From contig CM060918.1 of the NCBI GenBank assembly GCA_030737875.1, forward strand, positions 767,616,552 through 767,680,551: 64,000 nucleotides of DNA, read 5' to 3'. Below the pieces are notes generated by a model that had not been told where the DNA came from, did no database searches, and saw only the letters and a program-made list of their open reading frames with translations. The first letter of the stretch is position 1. The number at the start of each line of letters is the position of its first letter. Shown here one piece after another: positions 20,641 to 32,946 of the stretch. A program made the position numbers and the translations under genes. Source of the DNA: Allium sativum (taxonomy: Eukaryota; Streptophyta; Magnoliopsida; Asparagales; Amaryllidaceae).

Positions 20641-23600
20641 TTCATTTCAATTCTATTTGAATCTTCTATATTCAAATTTCAAATTCAATTCTATGCATTA
20701 TTTATAAACAATGTTTATAACTTCACTTAAAATCCTACATTATATATTTATAAACAAAGTTTATAAATTCAATTCAAATCCCACATTTTAATTTATAAAC
20801 AGAGTTTATAAATTCAATTCAAATCCCACATTTTAATTTACAAATAGAGTTTATAAATTCAATACTCGTTTTATATATATTCAAAACAAGTTAATATTTT
20901 CTATAGTTCATTAAAATTCAAATTCTATTTATAAAAATAGAATTCCATTTCTAAATCTCAAATACCTTTTTCGATATTTTTATAAATCAATATTCAAGCC
21001 CCAGTGATATTTGAATACGCCAAACAGTCAGTTATCAAATCACGGGATTTCTAACACATCATATATGACAGTATATATGCAAACAAATAAACAAACAGAT
21101 AATATATTTTTGAGGAATCCAGTTGGATTCCTCCAACCTGTTTTCCTGCATCCACAGACGTTAGTCAACATAGTAATACCCATCCTGCTTCGAGGCAGGA
21201 TATCGCGATATGAAGGTCATCCACTAATATATATTTGTGGGGAGCATAGGGAAATCATCCGCTATGAAACTGCGGGCATCCGCTAATGAGACTGCGGGAA
21301 TCCAACCAATCTCAACCCAATATATATATAATAGTCAACCCTATATAACTAATATATTTCAACCAATCAGAAAACATTTAACAAGCAACAAACAATTATT
21401 ATTTTAACGATAACAAAATAATTCTAAACAAACAGGCGAGTGAGATTTACTCACAGTATTTTCCTTTTGCTGAATATCCCTTTATTTTCCATATCGTCGG
21501 CTACGAATCTACCCGAATGCTTAATTTGGTTTATCCTCTCCTTTAATTTATTTGAACTCTGCTTGCTGAAAACAACATGCACCCCTTCCAGTAAATAAAT
21601 TAATCAAATCCTCCATCTTGCTTTCAAGATTCTGACACCCAACATCCATAGAAAATTACCGTCATCCACCCTGCGTCCCAATTACAGACCCACATTGCTC
21701 CAAATATCCCCTACCAAACACTTATACCACCTCGTCCACTGTTGCTTCCTAAAGCATAATTAATGAAATACCGAGTTTTGCCAAATCTCCCCTAGTCTTC
21801 ACTGAACTCGACCCCTTACTGTGCAAGCCAATTTCGTCCTTCTTCCCCTGCTCCAACAGCCACCATGAACCATCGTAATCCCAATCGACACTCCAAATAT
21901 CCTTCTCTAAATCGACACCTCGACTTCTTTCTGACCTCACGGTTATCCCCTTTCCTCCAATCGATAACCATCATCGCACATCAATTTTCACCAAAGTCGA
22001 ACATCCCACAGCAATCGATACCCATCATCGCACCCTTCCTCAGCATTTAGTTCATCCAGCCTTAAGCGCAAGTCTCAGAAAGTCGCAACCCACCTTCTCC
22101 AATAAATCACGATCCCCTTCCTGACATTATCGCACCCCATAAAATCAGCATCGGACCCTTCTTCCATATCATAGAAATCATCACACCCCCGTAATACCAG
22201 TTTCAGCTCCACTCTCCAAATGTTGAGCGCTTCCTCCCTCAGGTCTCGTTCTTGCGTTAGAACCCTAAATCGCATAGCAGTTTTCAACTCGATCTCTCGT
22301 TTATCTGAAGTTCCGGTTTTGTTTCTCAGCAAAAACAGAAATGGGGTTTAGGAGATGAGTTGGCTTTGATTTTATAAGGAGAATGGTTAGAAAAAGAAGG
22401 GCCACGGTTTGGTTTGTTTTGTGGTATATAAAGGTGGCACGGTGGGTCTTGAATTTGTGGAAGAAAAGGAGGCCACCGTTGTTTGGTTTTTGTGGAGAGG
22501 GAGGAGCCACACAACACTTATATTTATTTTAATTTAATTTAATTAAAAACTGTATCCTTAAAAATTTAGATAACCCTTGATCCTGAGCTCCTTATTGAAC
22601 TCAACAACTGTCGATTCTAGGGTTTAACCACCATTCCGGACACACTGGGATAGGTCACGAAGTCCAATTTGATCGTCTTGAGACGATATTTAATTTAAAT
22701 TGATATAAATTAAATTTCAAACCATTTAAATTCTTCGATAATAATTTAATATTATTATTCTAACTCAACTGAATTTTATACTGATCATCTGAACTGATTC
22801 GATTTAGTTATATATTTTTAAATTAAATTATTACTGCATTACGATAATTTAATTTATTCGACATTAAATCGAAATCGATTATTAAATTGATAACTTAATA
22901 TAAAATTCCATTTATATTATCCACCCAATATTTAAATCCGTATTAAATATTTAAAATTAACCCATAAGAGTCTAGGTCATTACATATAGTATATGTAGCT
23001 ACCCCATTATCAAGGTACCTCCCGTGATACCCTCCTCGTATGGTCTCCACTATCACGCTACGGAAGCGTCTGCATCATTCGTCCTACGCTGCAGTGACGT
23101 ACGTATCTTCATAATATTAAGCCACGTTATGCACAAAACCACCATCGGTATGCCGCATCAGCATACAGACTGCTATATCCAATCTCTCGGTCGAGCCTAG
23201 TCTTGAAACGGAGTAATACCCTAGTGTCAACGATACACCACAAAGTGCGACGTGCATGCATCCTCATACGTACGTACTGTTTACTGTACCCCGAGTTCCA
23301 TAATAGGGCTGCATCAGAATGCGCAGAACTCGGTCGGGAGCTTTTCCATATCTGTATAGGTCTGCTAAAGAGGCCTAAAGTACATATATCAAAACTATGG
23401 TCTGCATTTCTATGGTGGCTACGGTCCCACCTCGACCCCTCCCTCAACTAGTGAAAGACTACATCAAGAGCCAAGTGATGTTCCCCTAGCAAACAATCTA
23501 CATCCAAATTGGTGTTCCCCGCAACCAAAGTCTCGATAGTGAAAGATCGATGGTCTATAGGTTTAGCTTTAGCCTTTCTACGTCACACTGGCTGCCATTG

Positions 23601-24841
23601 ACAGGTACCCGACGATTACTATCCTTTATTTGGTCCTGACCAGCCTCTCTGCAGGCAAATCGTCGAATCACCCCAATTCCACCCAACAATGTTTTGACTG
23701 CCAAACTACCGTTGCAGTCAAGGTATACCCACTTGGTGGTTTCGCGCAGACCCAACCTCATCGAGTACAGCCTGAGCGCTGCCACCGTACAGAGGACCAC
23801 CACAAAGTACCCTACCACGCCCCTTGAAAGCCACGTGCTTCCTTCCGGTTCCATAGAGTCAGCAAGCAGTATATCAGTAGAATAATCAGATGGACGTGAT
23901 CCTCTCGTGCCTCTAGATACCATGGTGATCTACCCTGTTGGGTTCTTCACCTTCGGATATGCGGACTGGTCTAAGCGCATCATGTTAAGGTGTTGTTAGA
24001 CCATATGTCTAAATGTTTAATTATGCGCTTGCTCTATCTCATCCGATTTCCAGTTAACTTGGTTATTTCCAATCATATTAACTTCTTATTCAAGTTACCA
24101 AGTTCTCTCCGAGCCCCTTATATCTCCAAGGAATGGACCCTCTCGCTTATTAATTTCAATTATATAATTTAACCCATTTAAGTTCATTAGTAAGACCTTA
24201 ACATGTTATTCACTAGATTGTAACTCAAGGTCTGTAATCTACAATCTTCTTACATTATTAACCTGTCATTCATCGTCCAATTTCAGGTTACAATAATATG
24301 GTCTACCTAATGCGTCATTAAATAAATCCTATCACAATCAGCAGGTTTCCATTTAACATATTACTTAATTTATAATTAAGTATAACTTGTTTCATTCCAT
24401 AAGTTTTATTACTTCATTCAGTCTTATGCCGCCTGAGCCGGCTTCCTCTTATTAGACTTCATAATTCTCTTTTATAAGTCTACCAATAATAAGCCTAATT
24501 CATTCTTTTTCATTAACCATGACTTGATTTAATACAACCTCTTGTTGTTATTTACTTAGTTATTTTAACTAAGGTTTTTCAACAAGTTTCTTTCCATTTA
24601 TTATAACCTATGCTATAATTTCAACTTGTCCCTAGGACAAGCCTACCTATTATCTTCTACTTTTTCATTCATACTTAACCATAAGAGGTTATTATCATTC
24701 CCCGTTCATTCCAATTCTTATATTGTTGTAACATTCATTCATTTCCATTAATTACAATTAATGTCATTTATTTCTTTCATGTTATGTACATATAATCATA
24801 TATGTATGTTGATGCACCAGACCTCTGACATTATGCTGACC

Positions 24842-24894
24842 ACTTGTGGATGCTGGATTTGCCGAGCAGTTCCGGGTAGACTTCTACCACAAGT
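24842..24894 (-). other. single conserved hairpin in E1
   Basis: Arms ACTTGTGG (24842-24849) and CCACAAGT (24887-24894), perfect 8 bp; loop with TTCCGGGTAGA as in S1/S2. Relative to E6 (TTTGTGG/CCACAAA) the outer pair changes from T-A to C-G on both arms. Confidence 0.65.
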
Positions 24895-25672
24895 TGAACT
24901 TAACCTCGTGTCTTAGTGCAGTTATTAACAATTTCCCGATTACTATAAATTTTCCATCCAAATTAGGCATATCTATTCTTCCCCCTTATTCCCAAATTTT
25001 ACTGTAATTCTATTTACAATCTTTTTGGCATAATAATTCTCTTAAAAAAATATTCATATTTTTTTGTAAATTCCATAATTACAATGTTATAGTAATTCCT
25101 AATTCAGACAGGTGATTAATGGAAATAGACTTTATTCAACAGAACTGTTCTCAGTAGATTTAATCTCAATTACGACAATTTGTCACAATTTCACTATAAC
25201 TTGTCTTACAATATCCAATAAACAGGTTATTAGAACAGGTTTATATACAACAATAATCCTTTCCACATATTCTAATAGGTTTAACAATCAATTTCCACAA
25301 TTATCGATTATTCTGCATATTTAATTTCATGGGGAATACTAACATCTTTCCAATTCATGAATCGGATCCAGATCTGTTATTCCATGACCTTCCTAACTGA
25401 ATCTATAATCTAAATAACCATGGATTCACAAATTTGATACTAAAGAAGAGGAAAAGAGAATGAGAACCTATGCAAACAAGATCCAAGGACTTACCTCATG
25501 CTGATCAAAATTCTAAACACCCATTTGTAGATATATATATATATAATTTTCCTCCAAATCTTTAATCAGAATTCCTAAGATTAATTATTATGTTTTCTGA
25601 AGAGATTTAAGAGATGGCAGAGCCTAGGCAGTACCTCAGAAAATACGAGATTTAGGCTAGGCCCTGCTAATC

Positions 25673-25680
25673 TATTTATA
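25673..25680 (-). promoter_or_regulatory. TATA box of E1
   Basis: Minus strand TATAAATA. About 105-160 bp upstream in the element strand are three GTCGAC sites (25782, 25802, 25835). No E2F-like palindrome is found here, unlike S1, S2 and E6. Confidence 0.55.
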
Positions 25681-26429
25681 GATGTATAAGAAAGTCTGAA
25701 CCGTCGGATTTAATCCCTTAAAATTCGAACCGCATACATCAGAAAAGCCACATCACAAAAAAAGATCTAGACTCGCCCTGGGTCGACCCATCACACCTTG
25801 GGTCGACACGTAGGTCGAACTAGGCATAATTTGGGTCGACCCATATTGGTCCAGGTGCGACGTTGTTTTTGTTATACTTAACGTTTTTAATTAAATGTTC
25901 ATTATTTGCCCATTATACTACCTTTGATTTATTTTATTCATCACGGTTATGTTTGGAATTCAAATTTATGCATGTACATGCGCATACAATCTTTCAAATT
26001 CCTTGCATGTTAATAGCCATTCAATTAATGCAATTAATAACGTTATCAATTAGCTGTTTTATTCCTTTTAATGCATTCCAATTCCAAAGGCAGATAATTT
26101 CTTATCCATTAGTCCTTTATTATGTATTAATTACCTTTTTATCTCAACATTTGAATTCATGTGCGTGTATGTGTGTATATATAAACACACGCAACCTTTT
26201 TTGATTTTTCAAAATTCAAACAGCATTATGCCGTCATTAAATTCTTACCTATTTTTGTTGATTGCAGGTTTATTTTGAATTTCTCTTTTGTATACACATA
26301 CATATGAATATTTACATATGCATGTATACATATATTTTTATACTCACCTTTATGTATAATTTTCGCATTTATACATATTTTCCTCTTTAGAATATATATT
26401 ATTTTAGTCATTCCTCAAAAATAAAAATA

Positions 26430-26502
26430 TGGCGCCAACGGGACTCGAACCTGCGCCACTCACTTGGGAGAGACATGTCTTTACCAACTGAGCTACATAG
26501 GC
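26430..26502 (-). tRNA. tRNA-like sequence inside the E1 LTR (possible tRNA-Gly(CCC) relic)
   Basis: The minus strand reads from GCCTATGTAGCTCAGTTGG to TTGGCGCCA over 73 nt. The pol III A box TAGCTCAGTTGG (26484-26495) and B box GGTTCGAGTCC (26441-26451) are intact, and the anticodon loop would be CTCCCAA (CCC). T runs follow immediately (ATATTTTTATTTTTG), as at a pol III terminator. The acceptor and anticodon stems pair poorly, so it is a degenerate tRNA, a tRNA-derived SINE head or a tRNA mimic rather than a clean tRNA gene. Confidence 0.5.
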
Positions 26503-26755
26503 TTTTGTTAACAAGACTAGAAACAATGGTGGTCATTGTTATTTTCTTATACCTACTTTTCATGTTTTTTGTAATATTTTATTTTAAAGATATCTTTTCC
26601 ATCGAGTCTTAATTCCATTTACTGCAAATCATAGGTCTAAATTGATCAGAAAATCTCCACGGATGCAATGGCGCTATTTCCGTAACCAAATTTTGAACGC
26701 CTTTCAAATTCATTTTATTATTTAATTTAAAAATGCGGGGTGTTACATTCTCCTA

Positions 26756-27728
26756 CCCTTAGGAAATTTAGTCCCTGAAATTTGGTAAGGTTAAAATTAA
26801 GTAATTCCTTGCATAATTCAAAACCATCATGTGTACATCCAGTTTTTGCAACCATTTGTGCACTTGTGCAAAGTGTAATTCAACATAATAACACATGAAG
26901 AAATGAATGCCTAAGCGGTACCTCATATATGAATGCAATTTTTTCTTGAAAATCTTTTTGACAACATGATGCACACATCCAAAACATACTGGCAATTTCT
27001 ATATGAATGCAATATTTTGAAATTCAAAATAATTTTTCATCCAATTTTTCCTACACTCTTATAGAGCAAGAATGTAGTTCATCCAATTTTTGCATTCAAA
27101 CCCTACTAAACGACTTTAAATTTGCGAATTACAGAAAAAAATATAATTTTCTGAATTCAATTTCTTATGTTATAGAAAGGTGGAAAACGTAAAACTTCAC
27201 ATCTTCCGTTTTTCTTTTATGTGCCTTTTCTGACTATACTTCGATTTTTAAGCAACTATTATACAAAGATTCCCTATCTTTCTATCCAAGCACGGTTTAC
27301 AAAGAAAATTTTCTTTGTTATTGATTTGTTTTTCAACTTACTTAGGAAAAATCCATTTTTTTTTCTCAACTGTCATGTTTGTTGCTTTACTGGATTTATT
27401 GTTTTCATTTTAGTTATGCCATTGCACTTTCTTAGCTTATTTAACTTAATCCACTGATCTAAGTTTAATTTTCAAATAAATCTTAAAATTATTCAACTAA
27501 AACAAGAAAACAAGCACTCTACGCATCTACTACCAAGGGCTAATTATCCTAGGACCATGTCCCCTCTGACAAAGAAATGTCCAAACCAAAAGATCTAAAA
27601 ATTTACTTACCCTTTACCATATAGTAGTCACCACTAAGCCTTGCTGTGTACTAAAAGTCTTTTCCAAGCAATAACCTAGGTTCTATAATGCTTAGCATTC
27701 TACGAGAACTTACCATTATTTTCAAAAC
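26756..27728 (-). other. E1 interior, 3' end, with PPT
   Basis: Next to the LTR is a PPT-like tract (26756-26770, minus strand AAGGGTAGGAGAA directly before TGTAACACC). It is followed by an inverted repeat AAATTT/AAATTT around 26766-26785, as in other elements. The remaining 900 bp is AT-rich with no recognisable pol sequence. It stops where E3 inserted at 27729. Confidence 0.55.
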
Positions 27729-29473
27729 TGACACAAACCCAAACCCCAGCTCCACGGTGGCAAGGTATGTGTTTGGAATATTACACATTAATCACATCAG
27801 AAAATTACAGAATGTAATACATAAAATCAGTGAATAATTCACATAATATCATAACAGCTGAATCATAACCATCAACATTAGAGTTACACAGATATAGGAT
27901 CCTACTTAGTACATAACAAGTTTCGCCAAACAGATAACAAGTCTACAGCAGAATCAAATATAATTATACATAAGATAATGTATAATAGACTTCATGAGAG
28001 ATGATAAAAGATAAACCTTCCTCTTCAGCCAAAAGAGCACCCAATGCTACAGTGCATATCCAAAGAAAGTCAATCACCTGTTCATTTGGTTGCCCGTGTG
28101 AAAATAAGGGCACCCGAGTTTGCAAGGAAAAAAAACTATGAGTCAGTCATAGGACTGGTATGAGAAATCCTACAGTTTCTTAACTTGTATAAGAATAAGG
28201 CAAATCACAAGACCGTGCCGTATGTCACAGAAGGGGTTTACCCCATTGGATTGCCAATGCATAACATAAGTAAATAAAGAAAGAATACAATGCTTTTTTT
28301 TTAATAAAATGAAGCCGTTATAAGACTCAGGTCCCATTACACAATCCAACGCAAGACGAATGATAGAGTTTTACCTTATAATGGCCAAATATGCTTGATA
28401 CGTGGAAAACAAAAATCATTTGGTATTATTATAAGCGTCTAGAGATTTTGAAAACAATTTCAACATAAATGTATCAATCCTAAACGGCATAGTACCCCAT
28501 CCTACTATGTCGCCAATAGTATACAATTAAAACCGTACCGTGTCGTATTGGAAATTGGATTTCCCTCATGAGCCGAGGCAAGGGATATTCCTCACCAGTT
28601 TCGAGACACTCTAGCACATGTCTCAGGATCACGCCCTTAGCAACCCATGGATTCGTTAGGGCTGGTCCACTCTTACTTTTGTGGATTGACAATTTTTGAA
28701 TAATACACTTTCCGGTCCCTCGGACCTATCACAAGGTCAGTATGTCGACCAGTCATATCTGAGGCGCCTCGCTATCCATCATCCACATAAGTAAAAAATG
28801 TTTGGGCTCCATATCATGACACCACTTCTAGCTAGAAAGAAACGCAAGTTCTCCCTACGGTCCCTCATCCCGTTTTTGACTCATACCGAGGTGTGAGGCT
28901 CGTGAAATAATGCTACAACACAAAGCTATGCTATTTAAAGCTGTGCTTTGATCATTATCCACAAGGACCTGCTTTTCAACAGAAGCCTTGATCATTGCAT
29001 CTTAGCATGTCACATTAACAATCCATGTCATACAACCGACGTCTAGCAATATATAACCTCTAAGCTCATACGCCTCAGAGAAGGGTGTTAAGCAAGAGAA
29101 TAAATTATCCACCACCAAATAGATATATATTTAATAAAATTCAATCAATATGTAATGAATTTCAATGTCAGACATGCAATCCATTTAAAAGTCCGTTCTG
29201 GGCCTAAACGAAACCGGAGGCACTTTATTTCTTATCCCATATGACTAATACGGGAGAGAGGTCCTTGCATATCCGGATAATCAATAGGTACGCCCGGACA
29301 ACTGCCACTATAACCTCTTCAAGGGAGCTACCCATATCGAAGGAATCAATAGTAATCCATTTGATGTCAAGATTGCTGGTCTTGCACCGTCTCTATTTTC
29401 TTTGACTTTTAGTCGTCGTTTAATTATTTGAAATGAGAATTAACTCGGCCTTTTCACTTAATTCTCACGTATG

Positions 29474-29504
<31 letters not shown>

Positions 29505-29751
29505 AATCAAATTCTTTCTTTTGGTTAAGTTATCTGCCTTCATAATTTGTTTCACTACCCTACATTAAAAAGGTGTAATCGAGAATTTAATTTGGTCGTC
29601 GAATTAAATACGCAAGCCATATTTGATCCATAATTCATTTGATAAATTTCAGGCCAAATTATAATTAACCATTTTTTGTATTTTCACAAACCAACTAAAA
29701 TTGGTTTACACACATTCTAAATTGCTTCTAATAATTTAAAACGATTACTCG

Positions 29752-29755
<4 letters not shown>

Positions 29756-29801
<46 letters not shown>
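29756..29801. repeat. (TA)n microsatellite
   Basis: About 45 bp of alternating TA in the E3 LTR. A shorter AT tract is at 29471-29499. Confidence 0.9.
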
Positions 29802-29804
<3 letters not shown>

Positions 29805-30149
29805 CCTCAATTCAGTCGAACGACGTTTCAGGTCATTCAACTGCGCTGGCGATGTTTCCATTCAATTTGAATTAAACATTTCTAAAGATCAAACCGTTGG
29901 ATCTTAACATATTTATTATCGTTGGAAAGATCTTTTTGAAATGAATCTAACGGCTGTAATTTCAGGAAAACCCGATGGTCGGATCTTCCGGTATACTCGT
30001 TTAAAATTACGAGTTGAAAATATGAACTACCGCTGCGGGATTCGTTTAGTTTAATTTATATTTTTCATATAGAAATATATTTCGTTAAACGGCTTCCAAA
30101 TTATTTAATTGACTAAATATTTCACTAACGCCTTTAAATTATGGAAAAT

Positions 30150-30170
30150 TTCGCCATAACCTCCTTTGTA
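30150..30170 (-). promoter_or_regulatory. conserved LTR motif in E3
   Basis: Identical over 21 bp to 9922-9942 of E2 although the flanking LTR sequence is strongly diverged. Confidence 0.6.
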
Positions 30171-32449
30171 CAGAGTGTTAAAAAAAATCGCAAATGCCTC
30201 AACAGGCCCACAATAAATCACCATATCTCAATACAACATGTGTACACCGAGAGATGTGTAAAAATAAATCATCTAAAAATCATTGTGAACAACCATTGTG
30301 CCTTACACACAACCTTCAGGCGATGTGTAAAAATTAATTACCCCAATGCCCATGTACCGTAACTACGCAAGAGTGATGTTTATATTTTTTTCCATCTCCA
30401 GACCTGTGTGCAAATTTATTTATAGGTTTAATTTAGTCCAAATCATGCCCTTTACTCATATCTGATAAATATGTTATATACCTGATCTCCAGTCATTTGT
30501 TATCGTCCTATAGCATCAAATAATTTAATACAACACAGTTTACATCGTATAAGCATCAAGCATCTACATGCTTATATGGGTATGTTGGGCTATGCCATGC
30601 AGTGTAGTACAATACGCATTTTATATCTTATGGTGTTGTTCAATTAATCTAAGAAACCATCGCTCGCATAAAATTCACACGCAATAGTCATAAATAAATA
30701 AATACTCAGTCATCCAATGCCATTTAAGGCGCCACAAGTGTCCATCCATATAGTATGAAATGCAAGTATCACATATTCATACGACGCTTCTAATGCAAAT
30801 GATTTGTGAATAGTTCATATGTTGAATTTGACAAAAATATAAATGAACTCATATAAGCAGTGATGAGCATCAACCAACATGATTAAATATTTTTAATCGC
30901 CAACTACTGATCAAATAAAATTCACTTCACTATTTTGCCAATTCTAGTTTAGCGCAAATTTAGATATTCACTTACATAATGATTAAAAATAATATTTTTA
31001 CATCGTTAATCACTTACTAAAATCATAATAAATTTTTATTATCATTCCATGTTTATCGTGTTACTTCGCAGTTAATTTTATTTTTAACTATGACCAATTA
31101 ATGCTTAAATCATTAATTTTACTTAGTCAATTCAAGTTACAATTCCATGATATTAATACAGTTTTGTTTATATATCACATACCTAATCTACATTGCATAC
31201 ATTAGTTAAAAATCACGTTTTTAACTAACTAAAATTATTTCATAACTTAATAAATTTTATTTACTAACTTACACTAATTGTTTAACTTAATAATTAACTT
31301 TCATGCAACTAATTTTCTAATCTACCTCATTTCTAAAGTGTGTTTAGATTTCTCACCGCGAGTTCCACTCCGCCAATTCTTTTACACGAAAGAATGCGAC
31401 TATTCTTAGCTCCAATGCGACTATCCGAAGGTCCGTGGTGCTCTAACCTTGCTCCAATGCTCTCTAACACTCGATGGAGATAAATTTAAGCACGAACGGA
31501 GGAGCTCAAAGAGGAGCTTCCATTGTCTGGAGTTGTAACGGGGAAAAGAAGAGACTTTGGATGTGGTAGAGTGGCCTATAGGAAGTAGGAAGAGTGTGTG
31601 GAGGTGTATCAAGCTTTGGAAGAGAGAATGGAGGAGTTTTAAGGAAGAAGAGGAAGATAGGGGGTTGGTTCAGCTGCTAAGGGGGGTACTACATCGGCTA
31701 GGGTAGGGGGGTCGGGTAGGGTGCGGCTAGAGGGTGGGAGAGGAGGAGGAGGGAGCTAGGGTTAGGTTATTGGAGGATGCCATTTTTGAAGGAAGGAGAA
31801 AGAAATGAAGGAGGAAATAATGAAGAGAGAAAGGAAAGAAAGGGTTTAAGTAAGAGATTTCACCTCTCTTCCTCTCCGATTGTCCGACTACAAACTATCT
31901 CCGTTTGCTACAAAATTTCGGCACAAGATAATACATGTAATTACGAATCCAACGAATCAAGTTTCGTCAAATTCCGAGTTCGTTTGACCTCCCGTTTTAT
32001 TTTTTCTCTCTAGCTCAAATTAGCTTCAAAAAATGCGATTTTGGCATACATTTACTTCTTGGACGGCCACACGCTAACTCCAAAAATTATGAAACTTAGG
32101 ATTCTTCCATTATTTGATGATACAAATCTGGAAAAAAGTGTCTTCGAATTCCGTTATCATCTCAATAACGTTCCTTTGTAAACTGATCGTCAATTTCTTA
32201 GAAAATGTGTCTGCCTCTCACGACCACATACTAACTCCGTTTAACGTGAAATTTGGAATCTAGAAATGATTGATTATCCCAAATCCAATAAAAACTTTCT
32301 TGGTGGTTTCTGAGGTCGCCGTTAAAATTTCACTTTTTAAGGGCTATGCGATGATTTAGAAATTGAATTTTTTAAATTCTGACATATTTTCCATTAAAGT
32401 TACATTAAAAATATTTTTTAAATTGATTGTGAAATTTCGGGTTGTTACA

Positions 32450-32490
32450 ATCTCCCCCACTTAGAACTTTTCATCCCCAAAAAGGAAACA
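32450..32490 (-). other. E3 polypurine tract and adjacent conserved sequence
   Basis: Minus strand AAGTGGGGGAGAT runs directly into the LTR TGTAACAACC. The same LTR end and PPT (GGTTGTTACAATCTCCCCCA on the plus strand) are found in E5 at 47790. Confidence 0.85.
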
Positions 32491-32550
32491 ACAACAAAGT
32501 AGGAAATAAAACAACAATGTAACATAACATAAATGTACCTCTCATAAGAG

Positions 32551-32946
32551 CTAATCTGAGATATCTACTCTGCACTTGGAATAAGCCTGTTTAATGCTAT
32601 CTTCAGTTTCCCATGTATAGCCTCTAGGATCTCCGCCCCATTTCACTTTGACTAAATGCTCCTTCTTGTTGCTTGGACTCCTGGTCTGTTGGACTATAAT
32701 CTTTAGCGGCTCTCTATGCATGGCCAAACTCAGAGTAATATCCAATATAGGTTGTGATGCCTCTTCCACGATTAAGTCTGGATCATGTACATGCTTCCAA
32801 AGCTGGGAGACGTGAAACACATAATGCACTTCGGGCAACCAATATGGCAATTGAACCCTATAAGCTAGAGTTCCAATCCTCTCCAGTATAGGAAACAAGT
32901 CAATATATCTAGGTGCCAACTTTCCTGTCTTCCCGAATCGAACCAC
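32551..32946 (-). pseudogene. E3 integrase C-terminus and chromodomain
   Basis: 131 residues. The first part (GKLAPRYIDLFPILERIG, then AYRVQLP and VFHVSQLWKHV) is the GPY/F-type C-terminal integrase module that follows the DDE core in chromoviruses. The last 50 residues (LVKVKWGGDPRGYTWETED) fit a chromodomain, which in this group directs insertion to particular chromatin. This piece is in a different frame from the integrase zinc-finger piece upstream. The initial Met is simply the first in an open frame, not a true start. Confidence 0.8.

Larger units (their letters stand above)
7750..22984 (-). mobile_element. E2: complete non-coding LTR element with giant LTRs
   Basis: Two LTRs (7750-12889 and 14793-22984, the second interrupted by S2) enclose a 1.9-kb interior. 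TATAG flanks both ends (7745-7749 and 22985-22989). The PBS is at 14779-14790 and a weak PPT at 12890. Without S2 the LTRs are 5140 and about 5121 bp. No Gag, protease, RT or integrase motif is visible in six frames. The LTRs are long for the interior size, as in plant LARD-type (large retrotransposon derivative) elements, although here the interior is shorter than usual for that class. Mobilisation in trans by a coding relative is inferred. Confidence 0.9.
14793..22984 (-). repeat. E2 right (5') LTR, interrupted by S2
   Basis: Starts TGTAACAGCCC and ends GGTCATTACA. After removing 16980-20050 it is about 5.12 kb and collinear with the left LTR, with scattered substitutions and a shorter TA tract. 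Confidence 0.9.
2941..26755 (-). mobile_element. E1: 3' LTR of an old gypsy-type element, split by S1 and E2
   Basis: The outer LTR starts TGTAACAACC at 2941 and ends GGGTGTTACA at 26755, followed by a polypurine tract typical of the interior side. Removing S1, E2 and the duplicated target sites leaves three pieces (2941-3000, 7425-7749, 22990-26755) of about 4.15 kb. The content matches the S1/S2/E6 type: a hairpin at 24842, a TATA box at 25673, GTCGAC palindromes at 25782 and a GC-rich block near 23300 homologous to one near 4150 in S1. The partner 5' LTR is not in the window, so the left boundary is inferred from its terminal motif alone. Confidence 0.6.
22990..26755 (-). repeat. E1 LTR, main segment
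   Basis: It contains a GC-rich block near 23300-23460 homologous to S1 4130-4260 (shared AACTCGGTCGGGAGCTTT and CGACCCCTCCCTCAACTA-type text), one conserved hairpin, a TATA box, GTCGAC palindromes and a tRNA-like sequence. It ends GGGGTGTTACA. Open frames of 80-120 codons at 23127-23923 overlap on both strands and are absent from the homologous part of S1, so I do not call a gene. Confidence 0.65.
27729..32449 (-). repeat. E3 left (3') LTR, 4.72 kb
   Basis: Starts TGACACAAACCC and ends GGGTTGTTACA. It contains CCGTATGTCACAGAAG near 28220, the conserved 21-bp motif at 30150, TA microsatellites near 29470 and 29756, and a GGCGCCACAAGTGTCCATCC block at 30730 that also occurs in E5 (45997). No gene is seen, although open frames of up to 78 codons exist. 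Confidence 0.8.

Noticed and set aside
22075..22332. Minus-strand open frame of 85 codons (with the related 62 codons at 12004-12192) conserved in both E2 LTRs
   Set aside because: The two copies are the two LTRs of one insertion, so similarity is by descent. No recognisable domain is present and the neighbouring open frame shifts phase.
16980..22984. Idea that 16980-20045 is part of the E2 LTR or a captured gene
   Set aside because: The left E2 LTR lacks it, and a 5-bp TSD and LTR termini define it as a separate solo LTR.
23127..23923. Overlapping open frames of 60-122 codons on both strands in the GC-richer part of the E1 LTR
   Set aside because: They overlap antisense, have no domain I recognise, and the homologous S1 region does not keep the same frame. 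The local GC content is enough to explain them.
26430..26502. Functional tRNA gene for translation
   Set aside because: Acceptor and anticodon stems pair badly, and it sits inside an LTR. Kept only as a tRNA-like feature.
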